Shown here: piece after piece, positions 53,979-64,000 of the stretch | Position numbering within the stretch: the first letter of the stretch is position 1 | How the letters are laid out: each line of letters starts with the position of its first letter | Assembly (NCBI GenBank): GCA_024195585.1 | Contig: SWBL01000020.1 | Span: 124,001-188,000 of the forward strand | Source: Aureobasidium sp. EXF-3400 | Taxonomy: Eukaryota; Ascomycota; Dothideomycetes; Dothideales; Saccotheciaceae | Direction of reading: 5' to 3' | Length of the DNA: 64,000 nt | Program-made: the position numbers and the translations under genes | Notes under the pieces: model-generated | The model's database searches: none | Told to the model about the DNA's origin: nothing | The model's input: the letters and a program-made list of their open reading frames with translations, nothing else

Positions 53979-56900
53979 ATGGCTGAAGAGGACTCGTATG
54001 CAGCCCTCGCTGGCATCATCTCCAACCTTGCCAAACAATACACCCCCACCAAAGATGACTTCAACGGCCGTGTCGCTGCCAACAGCATCGAATCAAATCG
54101 CAGTCTCCTACCTGGCGCCGACTCTGACGCCAAACGACAACTCGAACGTGAAATTGCTGCTCTGGCCAGCCGTGTGCAATATCTCGAGAACAGGGTCGCT
54201 TCTTCGGCCTCGACCGTCTTCCCCATCACCCCCAACGAGCCACTGCAGTCTGCCTTCTCCCCAGAGAGCTCGCCTACCGCTACTCGCGTCCTGACTTCAC
54301 GGCCTCGCTCTGCATCTTTGGTAAACAGCCTATTGGCAAAGTCCGAGAGTCCAAAAGGTACCGCAGTACCGCGTCAACTGACCGAAGAAGAGCTTGGAGT
54401 CCTTCGCGATCATGTTGATCGCCAGAGTGACCAGATCAAGGCTCAGAAAGAATACATTGACAGCATCAATGAGACTCTGCAACAACAACGCCAAGCTACC
54501 GAGCAAGCCCTTGGCGGCATTGAGAGCTCAATGGACGACGTCGAGACTTTGAAGCGCGAGCTGTCCAAGAACCAACAGATCAATGCCACTTACCAGAAAG
54601 TCCTCCGCGAGATTGGCAGCATTGTTACTGCCGTCGCCAATGGTGATCTTAGCAAAAAGGTGCTTATCAGTGCCAAAGAGCGTGATCCCGAAATCGCTAC
54701 ATTCAAACGCACAATCAACAAAATGGTGGATCAACTACAAGATTTCGCCAGTCAAGTCACACACCTCGCTCGTGAAGTCGGTACCGAAGGAAGACTTGGT
54801 GGACAAGCTGTCTTGCCTGGGGTCAGTGGTATCTGGGCCGAGTTGACTCAAAATGGTATGCAAGGTACACAGTATCAATTCTACCATCATCTGCTAATTA
54901 TATACAGTCAACATCATGGCAGACAATCTCACCAACCAAGTCCGAGAAATCGCCGTCGTAACCACCGCTGTCGCCCAGGGTGATCTCAGTCGCAAGATTC
55001 AACGTCCCGCTCGTGGTGAAATACTGCAACTTCAGCAAACTATCAACGGCATGGTCGATCAATTGCGTACCTTTGCAACAGAAGTCACTCGCGTCTCTCG
55101 TGATGTCGGCACTGAGGGTGTACTGGGAGGTCAAGCCCGGATTGAGGGCGTGCAGGGCATGTGGAACGATCTGACTGTCAATGTCAACGCCATGGCCAAC
55201 AATTTGACAACGCAAGTACGAGATATCGCAGAGGTCACCACTGCCGTCGCACGGGGTGATCTCACCCAGAAGGTCAAGGCAGAGTGCAAGGGCGAGATTC
55301 TCGAGCTCAAATCAACCATCAACTCTATGGTTGACCAACTCAGGCAGTTTGCTCACGAAGTTACCAAAATCGCCAGAGAAGTAGGAACAGAAGGAAGACT
55401 CGGTGGGCAAGCCACTGTACATGGAGTCGAAGGCACATGGAAAGACCTCACAGAGAATGTCAACGGCATGGCCAACAACCTCACCACTCAAGTGCGCGAG
55501 ATTGCCCATGTTACCAAGGCCGTCGCCAGAGGTGATCTCAGCAAGAAGGTTGGGGCTGAGGTCAAGGGTGAGATTCTGGAACTGAAGGTGACCATCAACA
55601 CTATGGTTGACCGTTTGAGCACTTTCGCCTTTGAGGTCAGCAAAGTGGCAAGAGAAGTTGGTACTGAAGGTGTTCTCGGTGGACAAGCACAAGTCGAGAA
55701 TGTTGAGGGCAAGTGGAAGGATTTGACCGACAATGTCAACACCATGGCCAACAATTTGACCAACCAGGTCCGCAACATTTCGGACGTTACACAGGCTATT
55801 GCCCGCGGCGACATGACTCAAGTTATCAAGGTCCATGCCCAAGGAGAAATACTACTCCTGAAGAACACCATCAACGATATGGTTGGCCGCCTCGACAACT
55901 GGTCCCTTGCTGTCAAGCGCGTCGCTCGCGACGTTGGTGTCGACGGCAAAATGGGCGGTCAAGCAGAAGTCGATGGGATTTCCGGTCGCTGGAAGGAGAT
56001 CACTTCGGACGTTAACACCATGGCCCAAAACCTAACCTCACAAGTTCGGGCATTCGGTGATATCACAAATGCTGCTATGGACGGCGACTTCACCAAGATG
56101 ATCACTGTTGAAGCATCCGGCGAGATGAACGAGCTCAAGCAGAAGATCAACAAGATGGTTACCGGTCTTCGTGAGAGTATCCAGAAGAACACTGCTGCAA
56201 GAGAAGCAGCTGAACTGGCCAACAAGACCAAGTCAGAGTTCCTTGCCAACATGTCTCACGAGATCAGAACGCCCATGAACGGTATCATCGGAATGACTCA
56301 ACTCACTCTTGATACTGACTTGAACCAAAATCAGCGAGAGATGCTCAACCTGGTATTCAATCTGGCTAACAGTCTATTGACCATCATTGACGACATCCTC
56401 GACATCTCCAAGATTGAAGCCAATCGCATGGTTGTCGAGGAGATTCCATTCTCTCTTCGTGGCCAAGTCTTCAATGGCTTGAAGGGTCTGGCAGTCAAGG
56501 CCAATGAGAAGCGCCTTGACCTCGCCTACTATGTCGATAGTTCAGTACCGGATTACGTTGTTGGAGACTCCTTCAGACTTCGTCAAATCATTCTCAACCT
56601 CGTTGGTAACGCTATCAAGTTTACCGACAAGGGAGAAGTCAGGATCTCCATCTCTGCAGCGGACCAGACTGGATGCAAGGATGGCGAGTACGCAGTTCAG
56701 TTCGCCGTTAGGGATACTGGTATTGGCATACCGAGCAACAAGCTTGATCTCATCTTCGACACCTTCCAACAAGCAGATGGCTCAACCACTCGCCGCTTCG
56801 GAGGTACCGGTCTTGGTCTATCTATCTCAAGAAGACTTGTCTCTCTCATGCACGGAAAGATGTGGGTGGAGTCTGACTTTGGTCAAGGCAGTTGCTTCTA

Positions 56901-58025
56901 CTTCACTGTCAAGTTCAAGGTCGGCAACCCCGACGTTAAGGCCATCGACAAGCAACTCAGAGCTTACCGCAAGCATAACGTGCTCTTCATCGACACTGGT
57001 AAGACTGGTTGCTCTGAGGAAATCGCTCAGCACCTCGTCAACCTCCAGCTGGTACCCATGGTCGTCCACACCGAGCATGAAGTACCCTCACCTCAGGCCG
57101 CTAGCGCTGCTGGAAAGGCTTACGACTGTGTCCTGGTCGATTGCAGAGAGACAGCTCGCAAACTTCGCAACGTTGAGGACTTTAAGTATATCCCCATCGT
57201 CATGCTTGCTCCTGTCATCAGCATGAGCTTCAAGTCAGCACTCGAAGACGGTATTGCGAGCTACATGACAACGCCTTGTTTGTCCATTGATTTGGGCAAC
57301 GCCCTGATCCCGGCACTGGAAGGACGTGCCGCACCTACATCTGCCGACCCTTCTATGAAGTTCGATATCCTGCTCGCTGAAGACAATGCAGTCAACCAAA
57401 GGCTGGCCGTCAAGATTCTGCAAAAGCATCACCACACCGTCACTGTGGCGAACAACGGTCTGGAAGCGTTTGAAGCCATTAAGAAGAAGCGCTACGATGT
57501 CGTGCTAATGGATGTGCAAATGCCTATCATGGGAGGCTTTGAGGCCACTGCTAACATCCGCCAATACGAGCGCGAGCATGAACTCACTCGTTCGCCCATC
57601 ATCGCTCTCACTGCTCACGCCATGTTGGGAGATCGCGAGAAGTGCATTCAGGCCCAGATGGATGAGTACCTCTCTAAGCCACTCAAGCCTAACCAGCTCA
57701 TTCAAACTATTCTCAAGTGTGCGACCATGGGAGGAGCGTTGCTCGAACGCAACAAAGACCAGAGAATGGCACTTACACAAGGCGATGACGGCAAGCAAGA
57801 GAACAGCGCAAGCAGCAGCAAAGTCAGCACACCCAGGAGACCAATCTTGGATATCCGTGGATACACCGACTCGCCGACCAATCCGACTAAGAGTCCTTCG
57901 ATTGTGACGGCAGACCTCAGCGATCCCATTGAGCGGGTAAGCGTTTCTCGATGCACTTTGATGTAGTGATTGGCGCTAACAGTGTGTCCTTGCAGGAAAT
58001 GCTTATGCGATCCAACAGCTCTTAA
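53979..58025 (+). CDS. nik1: Group III hybrid histidine kinase (NIK1/Os-1), HAMP-repeat osmosensor
   Basis: Exons 53979-54855, 54908-57936, 57996-58025; introns 52 and 59 nt; 1311 aa. The last exon encodes only EMLMRSNSS. After a Ser-rich, coiled-coil N-terminus (about 1-200), five clear HAMP-type units repeat with a signature of the form VGTEGxLGGQA...W and a sixth degenerate one (to about residue 720). The HisKA box [11 protein letters not shown] holds H743. ATPase N, G1 and G2 motifs follow ([25 protein letters not shown]), and a receiver domain has D1161 in VVLMDVQMP. This cytosolic sensor acts upstream of the Hog1 MAPK cascade and is the known site of action for phenylpyrrole and dicarboximide fungicides. 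An alternative in-frame ATG exists 42 nt upstream. Confidence 0.97.
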
Positions 58026-58537
58026 CCCCGCCTCGACTGGAGGTTTTAGCTTTCAAATTCCACTTTTTTGCATATGGCGTGGCGTTAGATCTGTTCTTTC
58101 CAATGGGCGTTTGAGAGTTATTCTCTTCCAAGCTCTAAGCTCCAAAGGAGAGAGACATGTGTAGGGTACTTGGGAATTTTGCATAATGTGTTTTGTCGTC
58201 GTCTCTTGCGGGCGCATTGTTATCACCCCTTGTTCTTGTTCTTCTCTTTTATACCCCCATCGCATACAGGTCCTGTCACAGGAAGCAATACAAATCTATG
58301 AGCGTTTCTTCAACAACAAATTCCCGTTCGCCGTGATCCACCCCCGATGCGTCAACGTGTAAGCATGGAAAGAAAGATGATCGTGTTCTTCGTAATTATC
58401 GAGCAAAGTCCATGCTCTTCTCGCGGGGTGCGGCAACAATCGCGACACCTCAAGCTCTTCTAGCAGTTCCTCTATGCCCCTCTGATCTCTCGTGGAAGCC
58501 CTTCTGTCAAGCTTAAGATGCATTGGCGGAAAGCATC
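58026..58537. other. Intergenic region between convergent genes
   Basis: Shared 3' flanks of the kinase and CSN7 genes. No gene recognised. Confidence 0.5.
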
Positions 58538-59371
58538 CTATCTCTTTCTCAGGCCCAGACCACCAAGACCTCTCTTCTTGCCTCCCAGTTTCTGACCGGC
58601 GTCGTCCACCTCCATAGCATCGTCTGCAGCATCATCGCTCTTCTTGCCAGCAGCCTCAGCCCTGTGCACCTGCTCTGCACGCATAGCTTCCTCGTTTGTT
58701 CTTCTCTCTGCAGCTTCCATGACACTCTTCATCTGTACTTCGAGCTCCTTGAGCACATCATCGCATCTGCCGCTCCAAGCATCCAGCGATGCCATCATGC
58801 GTGTCACACTGCCGGGATTGAGATCGCGGAGGGCGGCTACACTGCTGATGGCGACGATGCCTTGTGCGGGGTTCAGGGTGGCGGTGAGCAAGTCGGCGTA
58901 GATGGCGTCTGTGACCAGGCGTTCGAGGGCCAGTGGCGAGTCCAGCGAGAGTGCGGATTGGAGGTTTGTGTATGTGAGTGGGTTGTTGTTTGTTGTGTTT
59001 GCAGCGAGGGTGAGGAGGGTGAGTAGGCGCAACTTGTGTTCTTGGACTGGTGACAGCGAGGGCAGTGTTGCTGCGAGAACTGTTCATAGGCTTAGTCTTC
59101 GCTGCATGTCTGGTATCTGGAGGAGAAAAGTACCTTGGTATTCAGGCCATGTGCCCCAGGCGAAGAGCTCGAGCAGTGTGTAGTAGTTGCGGTATTGAGC
59201 ATCGTTGCGTAGATTCTGCATGTTTGGTGTTTGGAGGAGCTCGCCGAAGACATATGTGTGAGCGGCTGAGGTAGCTTGTGTGACTAGATCGGCAGCTGCA
59301 CGAGCTGAAGTGGCCGATTTTGACAGAGCGAGGAAAGGTGCCAGCGCATTGATTGCTCTAGTTTGTTCCAT
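58538..59371 (-). CDS. csn7: COP9 signalosome subunit 7 (PCI domain)
   Basis: Exons 59371-59134 and 59079-58538 (minus strand), 54-nt intron, 259 aa. The N-terminal helical part (VFGELLQTPNMQNL, YRNYYTLLELFAWGTWPEYQ) is typical of CSN7. After the intron comes HKLRLLTLLTLAA, the winged-helix half of the PCI domain (YTNLQSALSLDSPLALERLVTDAIYADLL, then ALRDLNPGSV). A charged C-terminal helix and an Arg/Lys/Gly-rich end (KKRGLGGLGLRKR) follow. CSN7 is a scaffold subunit of the COP9 complex that removes Nedd8 from cullins and regulates SCF ligases, development and secondary metabolism in filamentous fungi. Confidence 0.9.
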
Positions 59372-59685
59372 GGTGGATGATGTGATGTGTTAAGGATGTG
59401 GGATCGGAGAAGTTGTGTATCGAGAGTCTTGTTTGGGTGTTGGTCTGGAGTCGAGTGAGGAGAGCGCGATCGTCCAAGTGATTGTTTATGATTGAATTGT
59501 CTGTCTAGGAGTGCAAGGTTGGAAGGTGCTCTGTTTGTCCATCGTCATTGTCGTTGCATCCAAACTCCGACGTCCGAACTGCCGCTCTCACCGCCTTTGC
59601 ATGGCAACACAGGGGGGTCACTTCCCTAAGTCAACGTCTTCTGCTGTCATCAATTGACCTGAGAAATATATACATTCTCGTAATT
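59372..59685. other. Intergenic region
   Basis: CSN7 promoter region and left flank of the gag relic. No repeat border or LTR was recognised. Confidence 0.45.
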
Positions 59686-60285
59686 ATGTATGACGAACCC
59701 ATCTATGAGGCAACGCCTGAGCCTCCTATTGCCCTAGGACCAGTTCACGAATCAATTGGCAGAGCGAGTCTGCTTGAGCTTTCCGATCGCCTGGCAGACC
59801 TCGCTCAAGGAGACTCTTCTATCTCAGATTACGCCAATGAGCTCCGGATGATCAGAACTGCCATACTGGCCGTAGATCCAAAGCTTGTTCTATCTAACCG
59901 TCTTGTGGTAATGACATTCTTGAGTGGTCTTGAGCCCGGTTACGGGACGTTCAGAAACAATCTCGAGGCTAGTCGGTCCGAACGTCCGATAAACATACCT
60001 CTGGAGGAGTTGATCTAGGAAGCCATCGAAGAGGAGGCGTGCCAGCAAATGGAAGATGAAACAGATCAACGAAATGGAGACTTCACGCCCATAAGCGCTC
60101 CCGCCAACGGCAAAATCATCGTTGAAGTTGACTATTGTGCTCACTGCAGAATCCCATATCATTCGACTGCCAATTGCTTCAAGCTCCATCCGGAATTGCG
60201 AAGGGAACAGACCCGCAAGCGTAGACGCAATGGAAGAGAGAAGACACTAGAGGAGATGATAGGGTATAGGTACGCTGCAGTCTGA
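59686..60285 (+). pseudogene. Copia-type gag (UBN2-like) relic with premature stop
   Basis: The frame from the ATG at 59686 encodes a gag-like helical domain (SISDYANELRMIRTAI, RLVVMTFLSGLEPGYGTF, ERPINIPLEELI). It meets TAG at 60016, then continues in the same frame (EAIEEEA...) to a CCHC zinc knuckle, CAHCRIPYHSTANC (C-x2-C-x4-H-x4-C), and a basic C-terminus ending at 60287. The interrupted motif is typically continuous in such gags, so TAG is probably a mutated CAG. No protease, integrase, reverse transcriptase or LTR was found nearby. A domesticated gag that later decayed is the alternative. Confidence 0.7.
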
Positions 60286-61561
60286 GTTACAGTCAATGCT
60301 AGCCGTCCAATCCGCACACCTAGCCTCTCATGCTGTCCTAGATACTAAGATCTTCTGTCCCAGATATATGAAGAGAAAACGACAGTCAACACGCGAGCTT
60401 CGCCAACAACACAGACCAACTTTCTTCCAGCACCCGTAGACACCTCAGGCAGACTTCGCGTTGTGGTCGCCATCACACCTTCGTTTCTCTAGATCTTCGA
60501 AGCTCGTCAAATTCGTTGCGTGCTCGCAATAACAAGGCTGGAACCAGAAGGGTGATTCGGAATCCATGCTCGTCAAGTCCACTGAATCGATCATGTACCA
60601 TGTTCGGTCGCGCGCTGTCGAGAAATTCAGGGGTCAGATGTGAGCACCACGACAAAACCAGCGACGTCCACACAAGATTACATTCCACAGTCAAGGAGCT
60701 CAGTCGCCGAACCAATCGGAATTCCAAAATGGAATGTGGCTTCTGCATACAGGCCAAATAATGGTTGTCGCCGCTTTTTGAACGTCTACCTTTATATACG
60801 ACCGAAATCAGGACCCTCCCAGCGGCAACCTCGCCACTGTTTGGACGCCAAGGGGACGCCCTTGGTGTAGTGGTTGGGAAGCTCACCAAAAAAATTACCG
60901 AGCCACGTGCTACGCACCCCTAGTAAGATGCGGTCCAAACCCGTAGACTGAAAGCGCTGGCAGGAGTTTTCTGTGTATCAGTTTTTGCTCTTTTGAGGGT
61001 GATGTTGATTATCTCTTTTTGCCTGTTGTTCCATGTGCGCTACTGCTGGTAGAGGTACGGTGGTGGTTTGTTTTGGAGCGTGTCTGATGGAGAATCTGAT
61101 ATGTGAAATCTATTTTCTTTACAGCGTGTTTTGATAGCAAAGCTTCAGGATTCGAGCCCTGACGAGGCCATGACTTTATGTACTTTCCCTTTAAGATTCG
61201 CAGGCGTCGGCAAATACTGCAATGTTACAAAAGTCGTACTTGCCTGCTAGTGAACAATGGCTGAGACGAGATGATACTAGTGTAGTCACTTCCTTCCCGT
61301 TGGCACGAACTTGACCTAAGATATACTATGCCATTTTTGTATTCATGCAGCTCAAATTCCGTACAAGCAGCCATGCTCTTTCGTCTCCTATCGTCCTAGC
61401 TCCATCTCAGACATCAACTGACACAATGACCTCACCCCTTCAAACCACCGTCAAACATCCGTCAGCAACAGATCCACCTATAACCACACCTCTCTCACTC
61501 CGACCAACTTCTATTGAGATCCACCTACACCTACTCCCCCCTCACATTGAACAACTTCTCC
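60286..61561. other. Intergenic region
   Basis: No gene accepted. A GC-rich hairpin (gccaaggg...cccttggt) lies at about 60844-60866. A Pol III A-box-like string (tggtgtagtgg) follows it, and a B-box-like string (gattcgagccc) occurs about 290 bp later near 61150. They do not form a foldable tRNA. Confidence 0.4.
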
Positions 61562-61846
61562 TCAAACCCACGTCTGCTTCTGCTCATCCCATTCCTTGCC
61601 CTCGATCTCGCGCTCAGCCTCCTCAACAATTGGCTTGACTTGTTCCAGCGCTGTGGGTCCCAGTACAGCAACAAGGACATTGGTATCTGCAGTGTACATC
61701 CCAAATCCTTGGTCAAAGGTATTCATGCAGGTGTTGAGGTTTTGCTTTGTCCAGTCTTTGGTGCTTGTCCAGGTCTCCAGAATCGGTAGGTTTTGAAGAG
61801 TTTCGTGAGTGAGGCTGGGGTAGAGGTTTTGAAGTGAAGGTGACAT
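61562..61846 (-). CDS. Small orphan protein
   Basis: 94 aa from an ATG. The sequence is balanced and helix-prone (SPSLQNLYPSLTHETLQNL, TKQNLNTCMNTF, ALEQVKPIVEEAEREIEGKE), unlike the low-complexity shadow frames around it. Two aromatic-rich turns (ILETWTSTKDW, GFGMYTADTN) are present. No signal peptide or membrane segment. I do not recognise it; it might be one exon of a larger gene, although no good splice partner was seen. Confidence 0.5.
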   Translation of the reverse strand: MSPSLQNLYPSLTHETLQNLPILETWTSTKDWTKQNLNTCMNTFDQGFGMYTADTNVLVAVLGPTALEQVKPIVEEAEREIEGKEWDEQKQTWV

Positions 61847-62234
61847 GCTACTTTAAGTGGTCGACAAAGGTAGGTTTGAGAAGAATAAAGTATGCAAGGC
61901 TGCTTTGTTTGATGACTTCGTGTTGGTAGTGGTTGAAGTTGCTCGATCCTGACGAAACGGAGAAATCCAAGAAGAAAAAAGACAAAAAGGGAAGAAAAAA
62001 GTCATACGACTTTCCTTGAATCCTTCGCTCATATATCGCGTTTGTTATGCTCACAACCAAGAATCGGGTTCATCATCAAGGCCTGAGACATGATAAATAA
62101 CATCTAACAATACTCCAAGGTAATAAATCAGGTTGAAGCATATATAGCGATTATATAATCTCCAAAAATCCACTTTCTTCTCGAACTGAATCTATAGCAA
62201 AATGCAAACTTTGAAAGACACACAACATCTATCT
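61847..62234. other. Intergenic region
   Basis: AT-rich. Promoter of the small orphan and 3' flank of the amidase gene. Nothing else seen. Confidence 0.5.
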
Positions 62235-63979
62235 CTATTTGACGAAATCGCCCAACTCAATGTTGGGAATGATATAAGGCTGCACGTCATTTCTGTGCAT
62301 GGTCCTCTGCTCGTAAGCATATGCCAAACCAATCAACTCAGCTTCCGAGAATTTGTTTCCCATGAATGACAGACCGAAAGGTACCTTGGGACCTGTCTCC
62401 ACCAGAGTGTTGCGAGCATTGTATGTAACGTTCCAGTCTGCAGGGTAGAAGCCCATGGGCACTGTGACCACAGGACTGCCCACCAAAGCAGGGATGCCAG
62501 GGGAGAGCTGGGTAGGGAGAAGGACGGCGGAAACATTGTTGCGAGAGAGCGCGCCGAGGATACCGCCTTCGCCGCCGTAATAAAGGTTCACTTGATACGC
62601 GGCCCAGAAGCGTGGATCGCTGTTGTTCCAACCTTGGTTGAAAAGTGCATCATCCCAGACGGCTGTATCGCGATCCGGCCAGTCTTCTTGAGCGAACGCA
62701 TGAGTGAAGTTTCTGACCTCTGCAAGATCGGTGACGTTATTAGGGTTGTAGGATAATTCGGAGAGATATGTGTGCAGGTTGGTCAAAAAGTCGGCGTTGA
62801 GGACCAAGGTTTCGTTGTTGTCGTTCACGTATTGAGGGAAAGCGGTGAAGTTGGCGTCAACGATGGTGGCACCTGCTCGCTCGATCAAGGCGATGGACTC
62901 GCGGAAGGCGGTCATCACTGGTGCGTCAATGCCGTAGATGTCGACGACATTCCAGGCTACACCAATGCGCTTTCCCTTGAGGGCGGAGTAGTCACAAGCT
63001 CCTACATAGTCGGGAAGGCTGCCATTGTTGGGGATAGCTGAGGTGTAGTTGTCGTTAGGGTCGACGCCAGCAATTGCTTGAAGAAGGTAGGCGGCATCTT
63101 TAACGGTTCTTGCCATAGGGCCAACAGTGTCTTGATGCTCAGAAATAGGAATGACCAGATATCTGCTAGTAAGACCAACGGTTGGCTTGATACCGACAAG
63201 GTTGTTAACATCCGAAGGAGAGAGAATAGAACCAGATGTCTAGTTTTGGTCAGATTGTCAACTTTTCACGCTGTATATGATGCAACTGACCTCAGAGCCA
63301 AGAGCAGAAAGAGCAAGACCAAGCGAGGAAGAAACACCTGAGCCGCTAGAAGAACCACTAGGATCTTGGTGAGGGTAGTAAGCAGCCTCAGTCTGTCCGC
63401 CATATGCAGACCAACCGTTAGTGCTGTTGTTCGAGCGATAGTTGGCCCACTGCGAGAGGTTGGTCTTGCCGAGAATAATGGCACCAGCTTTTCTCAGCTT
63501 TGCAGCCAAAGTCGAATCACGAGGAACCTTTGCGCCGAGCAAAGAGAAAGATCCAGCTGTATTGTGTCAGAACATGGTTCTTTCTTTGCCTCGGATTAGC
63601 ACTCACCAGTGTTGTTCATTTGATCAGCAGTAGCAATGTTGTTCTTGATGAGGATAGGCAATCCATGGAGAGGTCCTAGGATAGTACCGTTTGCTCTCAT
63701 AGCATCCAATTCTGCAGCAATTGCCAGAGCATCTGGGTTGAGCTCGGTAACCATGCGAAGAGTACTGTTCATTTCCATGATTCTGGCAGAATATGCCTTC
63801 ACCAGATCAACACTGGTGAAGCGTCCTGCCTCTAGGCCTGTGGCAAGGTCCTCGGTAGTGACATTGATGAGCGAAGGGAAATCACCAAGACCAGTAGAAG
63901 TGTTGTTGTATGGGGTCACCAAGCCAGTAACAGCGCTGACTAGAGCGACACCCACAGACAGTGAGGTCAAAAAACGCAT
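62235..63979 (-). CDS. Secreted amidase signature (AS) family enzyme
   Basis: Exons 63979-63607, 63556-63291, 63239-62235 (minus strand), introns 50 and 51 nt, 547 aa. A signal peptide (about 1-20, FLTSLSVGVALVSAVTGL) suggests secretion, and many N-x-S/T sites support this. The Ser-Ser-Lys triad is visible: K112 in HGLPILIKNN, the cis-Ser around 194-195 in DPSGSSSGSG, and the nucleophile S217 in ETSGSILSP. Downstream blocks (VGIKPTVGLTSR, PISEHQDTVGPMARTVKDAA, GSPVVTVPMG, GLSFMGNKFSE) are characteristic. The enzyme hydrolyses amide bonds; the natural substrate is unknown. The start codon is 21 bp from the window edge, so the promoter is not seen. Confidence 0.93.
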
Positions 63980-64000
63980 GATGCGAGGTATGCGAATCTG

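Noticed and set aside
60473..60889. 138-codon minus-strand frame next to the gag relic
   Set aside because: No integrase, reverse transcriptase or protease motif; does not extend the gag element.
61130..61180. Possible tRNA 3' half around gattcgagccc
   Set aside because: The T-loop would need 8 bases and no 5' half or acceptor stem is found upstream.

Overview
This is a nuclear segment from a filamentous ascomycete (Pezizomycotina; the set of proteins suggests a dothideomycete, which is an inference). The evidence is short 50-110 nt GT-AG introns with CTRAY branch sites, gene spacing of a few hundred bases, and typical fungal proteins: a group III hybrid histidine kinase, GWT1, an aquaglyceroporin, an OPT transporter, a UPF0658 Golgi protein and short C2H2 and BTB proteins. 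About 27 protein-coding genes can be supported. No rRNA or tRNA gene, CRISPR array or intact transposon was recognised. Exon joins were worked out by hand from splice signals, reading phase and remembered family consensus, not from transcripts or alignments.

Layout. 1.6-5 kb: two spliceosome-associated genes in convergent orientation (PPIL4/cyp6-type cyclophilin with RRM; CTNNBL1). 5.4-7.1 kb: an SRA/YDG-domain gene with a 5'UTR intron and a disrupted C-terminal tail. 7.7-10.7 kb: aquaglyceroporin and a zinc alcohol/formaldehyde dehydrogenase. 11.5-14.5 kb: a serine-rich disordered protein. 15.8-21.2 kb: GWT1, a Sfr1/Mei5-like recombination factor, a two-TM protein with two PPxY motifs, and an SCP2-domain protein. 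21.7-30.3 kb: a 71-aa membrane-type protein, an arrestin-like adaptor with PPEY, a DUF885 metallopeptidase and an oligopeptide transporter. 30.3-37.1 kb: lineage-specific material (F-box protein, orphan membrane protein, two tandem paralogues with a possible mitochondrial leader and a zinc-ribbon-like tail, a secreted GH16 enzyme, a C2H2 micro-protein, an orphan).

38-44.6 kb: a UPF0658 Golgi protein with an ATG-free leader, and a 1317-aa glycosyltransferase that also carries a VPS13/ATG2-like segment, four PPxY motifs and seven UIM-like helices. 45.1-51.1 kb: a BTB gene, a nine-exon patatin phospholipase and a broken BTB copy. 51.1-54 kb is gene-poor. 54-59.4 kb: the NIK1/Os-1 osmosensing kinase and COP9 subunit 7. 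59.7-60.3 kb: a copia-type gag relic with a premature stop. 61.5-64 kb: a small orphan and a secreted amidase.

Most genes are ordinary core functions and do not form one pathway. The most unusual recurring theme is ubiquitin handling at membranes: PPxY motifs (known Rsp5/Nedd4 WW-domain ligands) occur in the arrestin, the two-TM protein, the patatin and the glycosyltransferase, and the last adds an array of ubiquitin-interacting motifs. The best candidates for something undescribed are this glycosyltransferase, the tandem zinc-ribbon-like paralogues and the two-TM PPxY protein.
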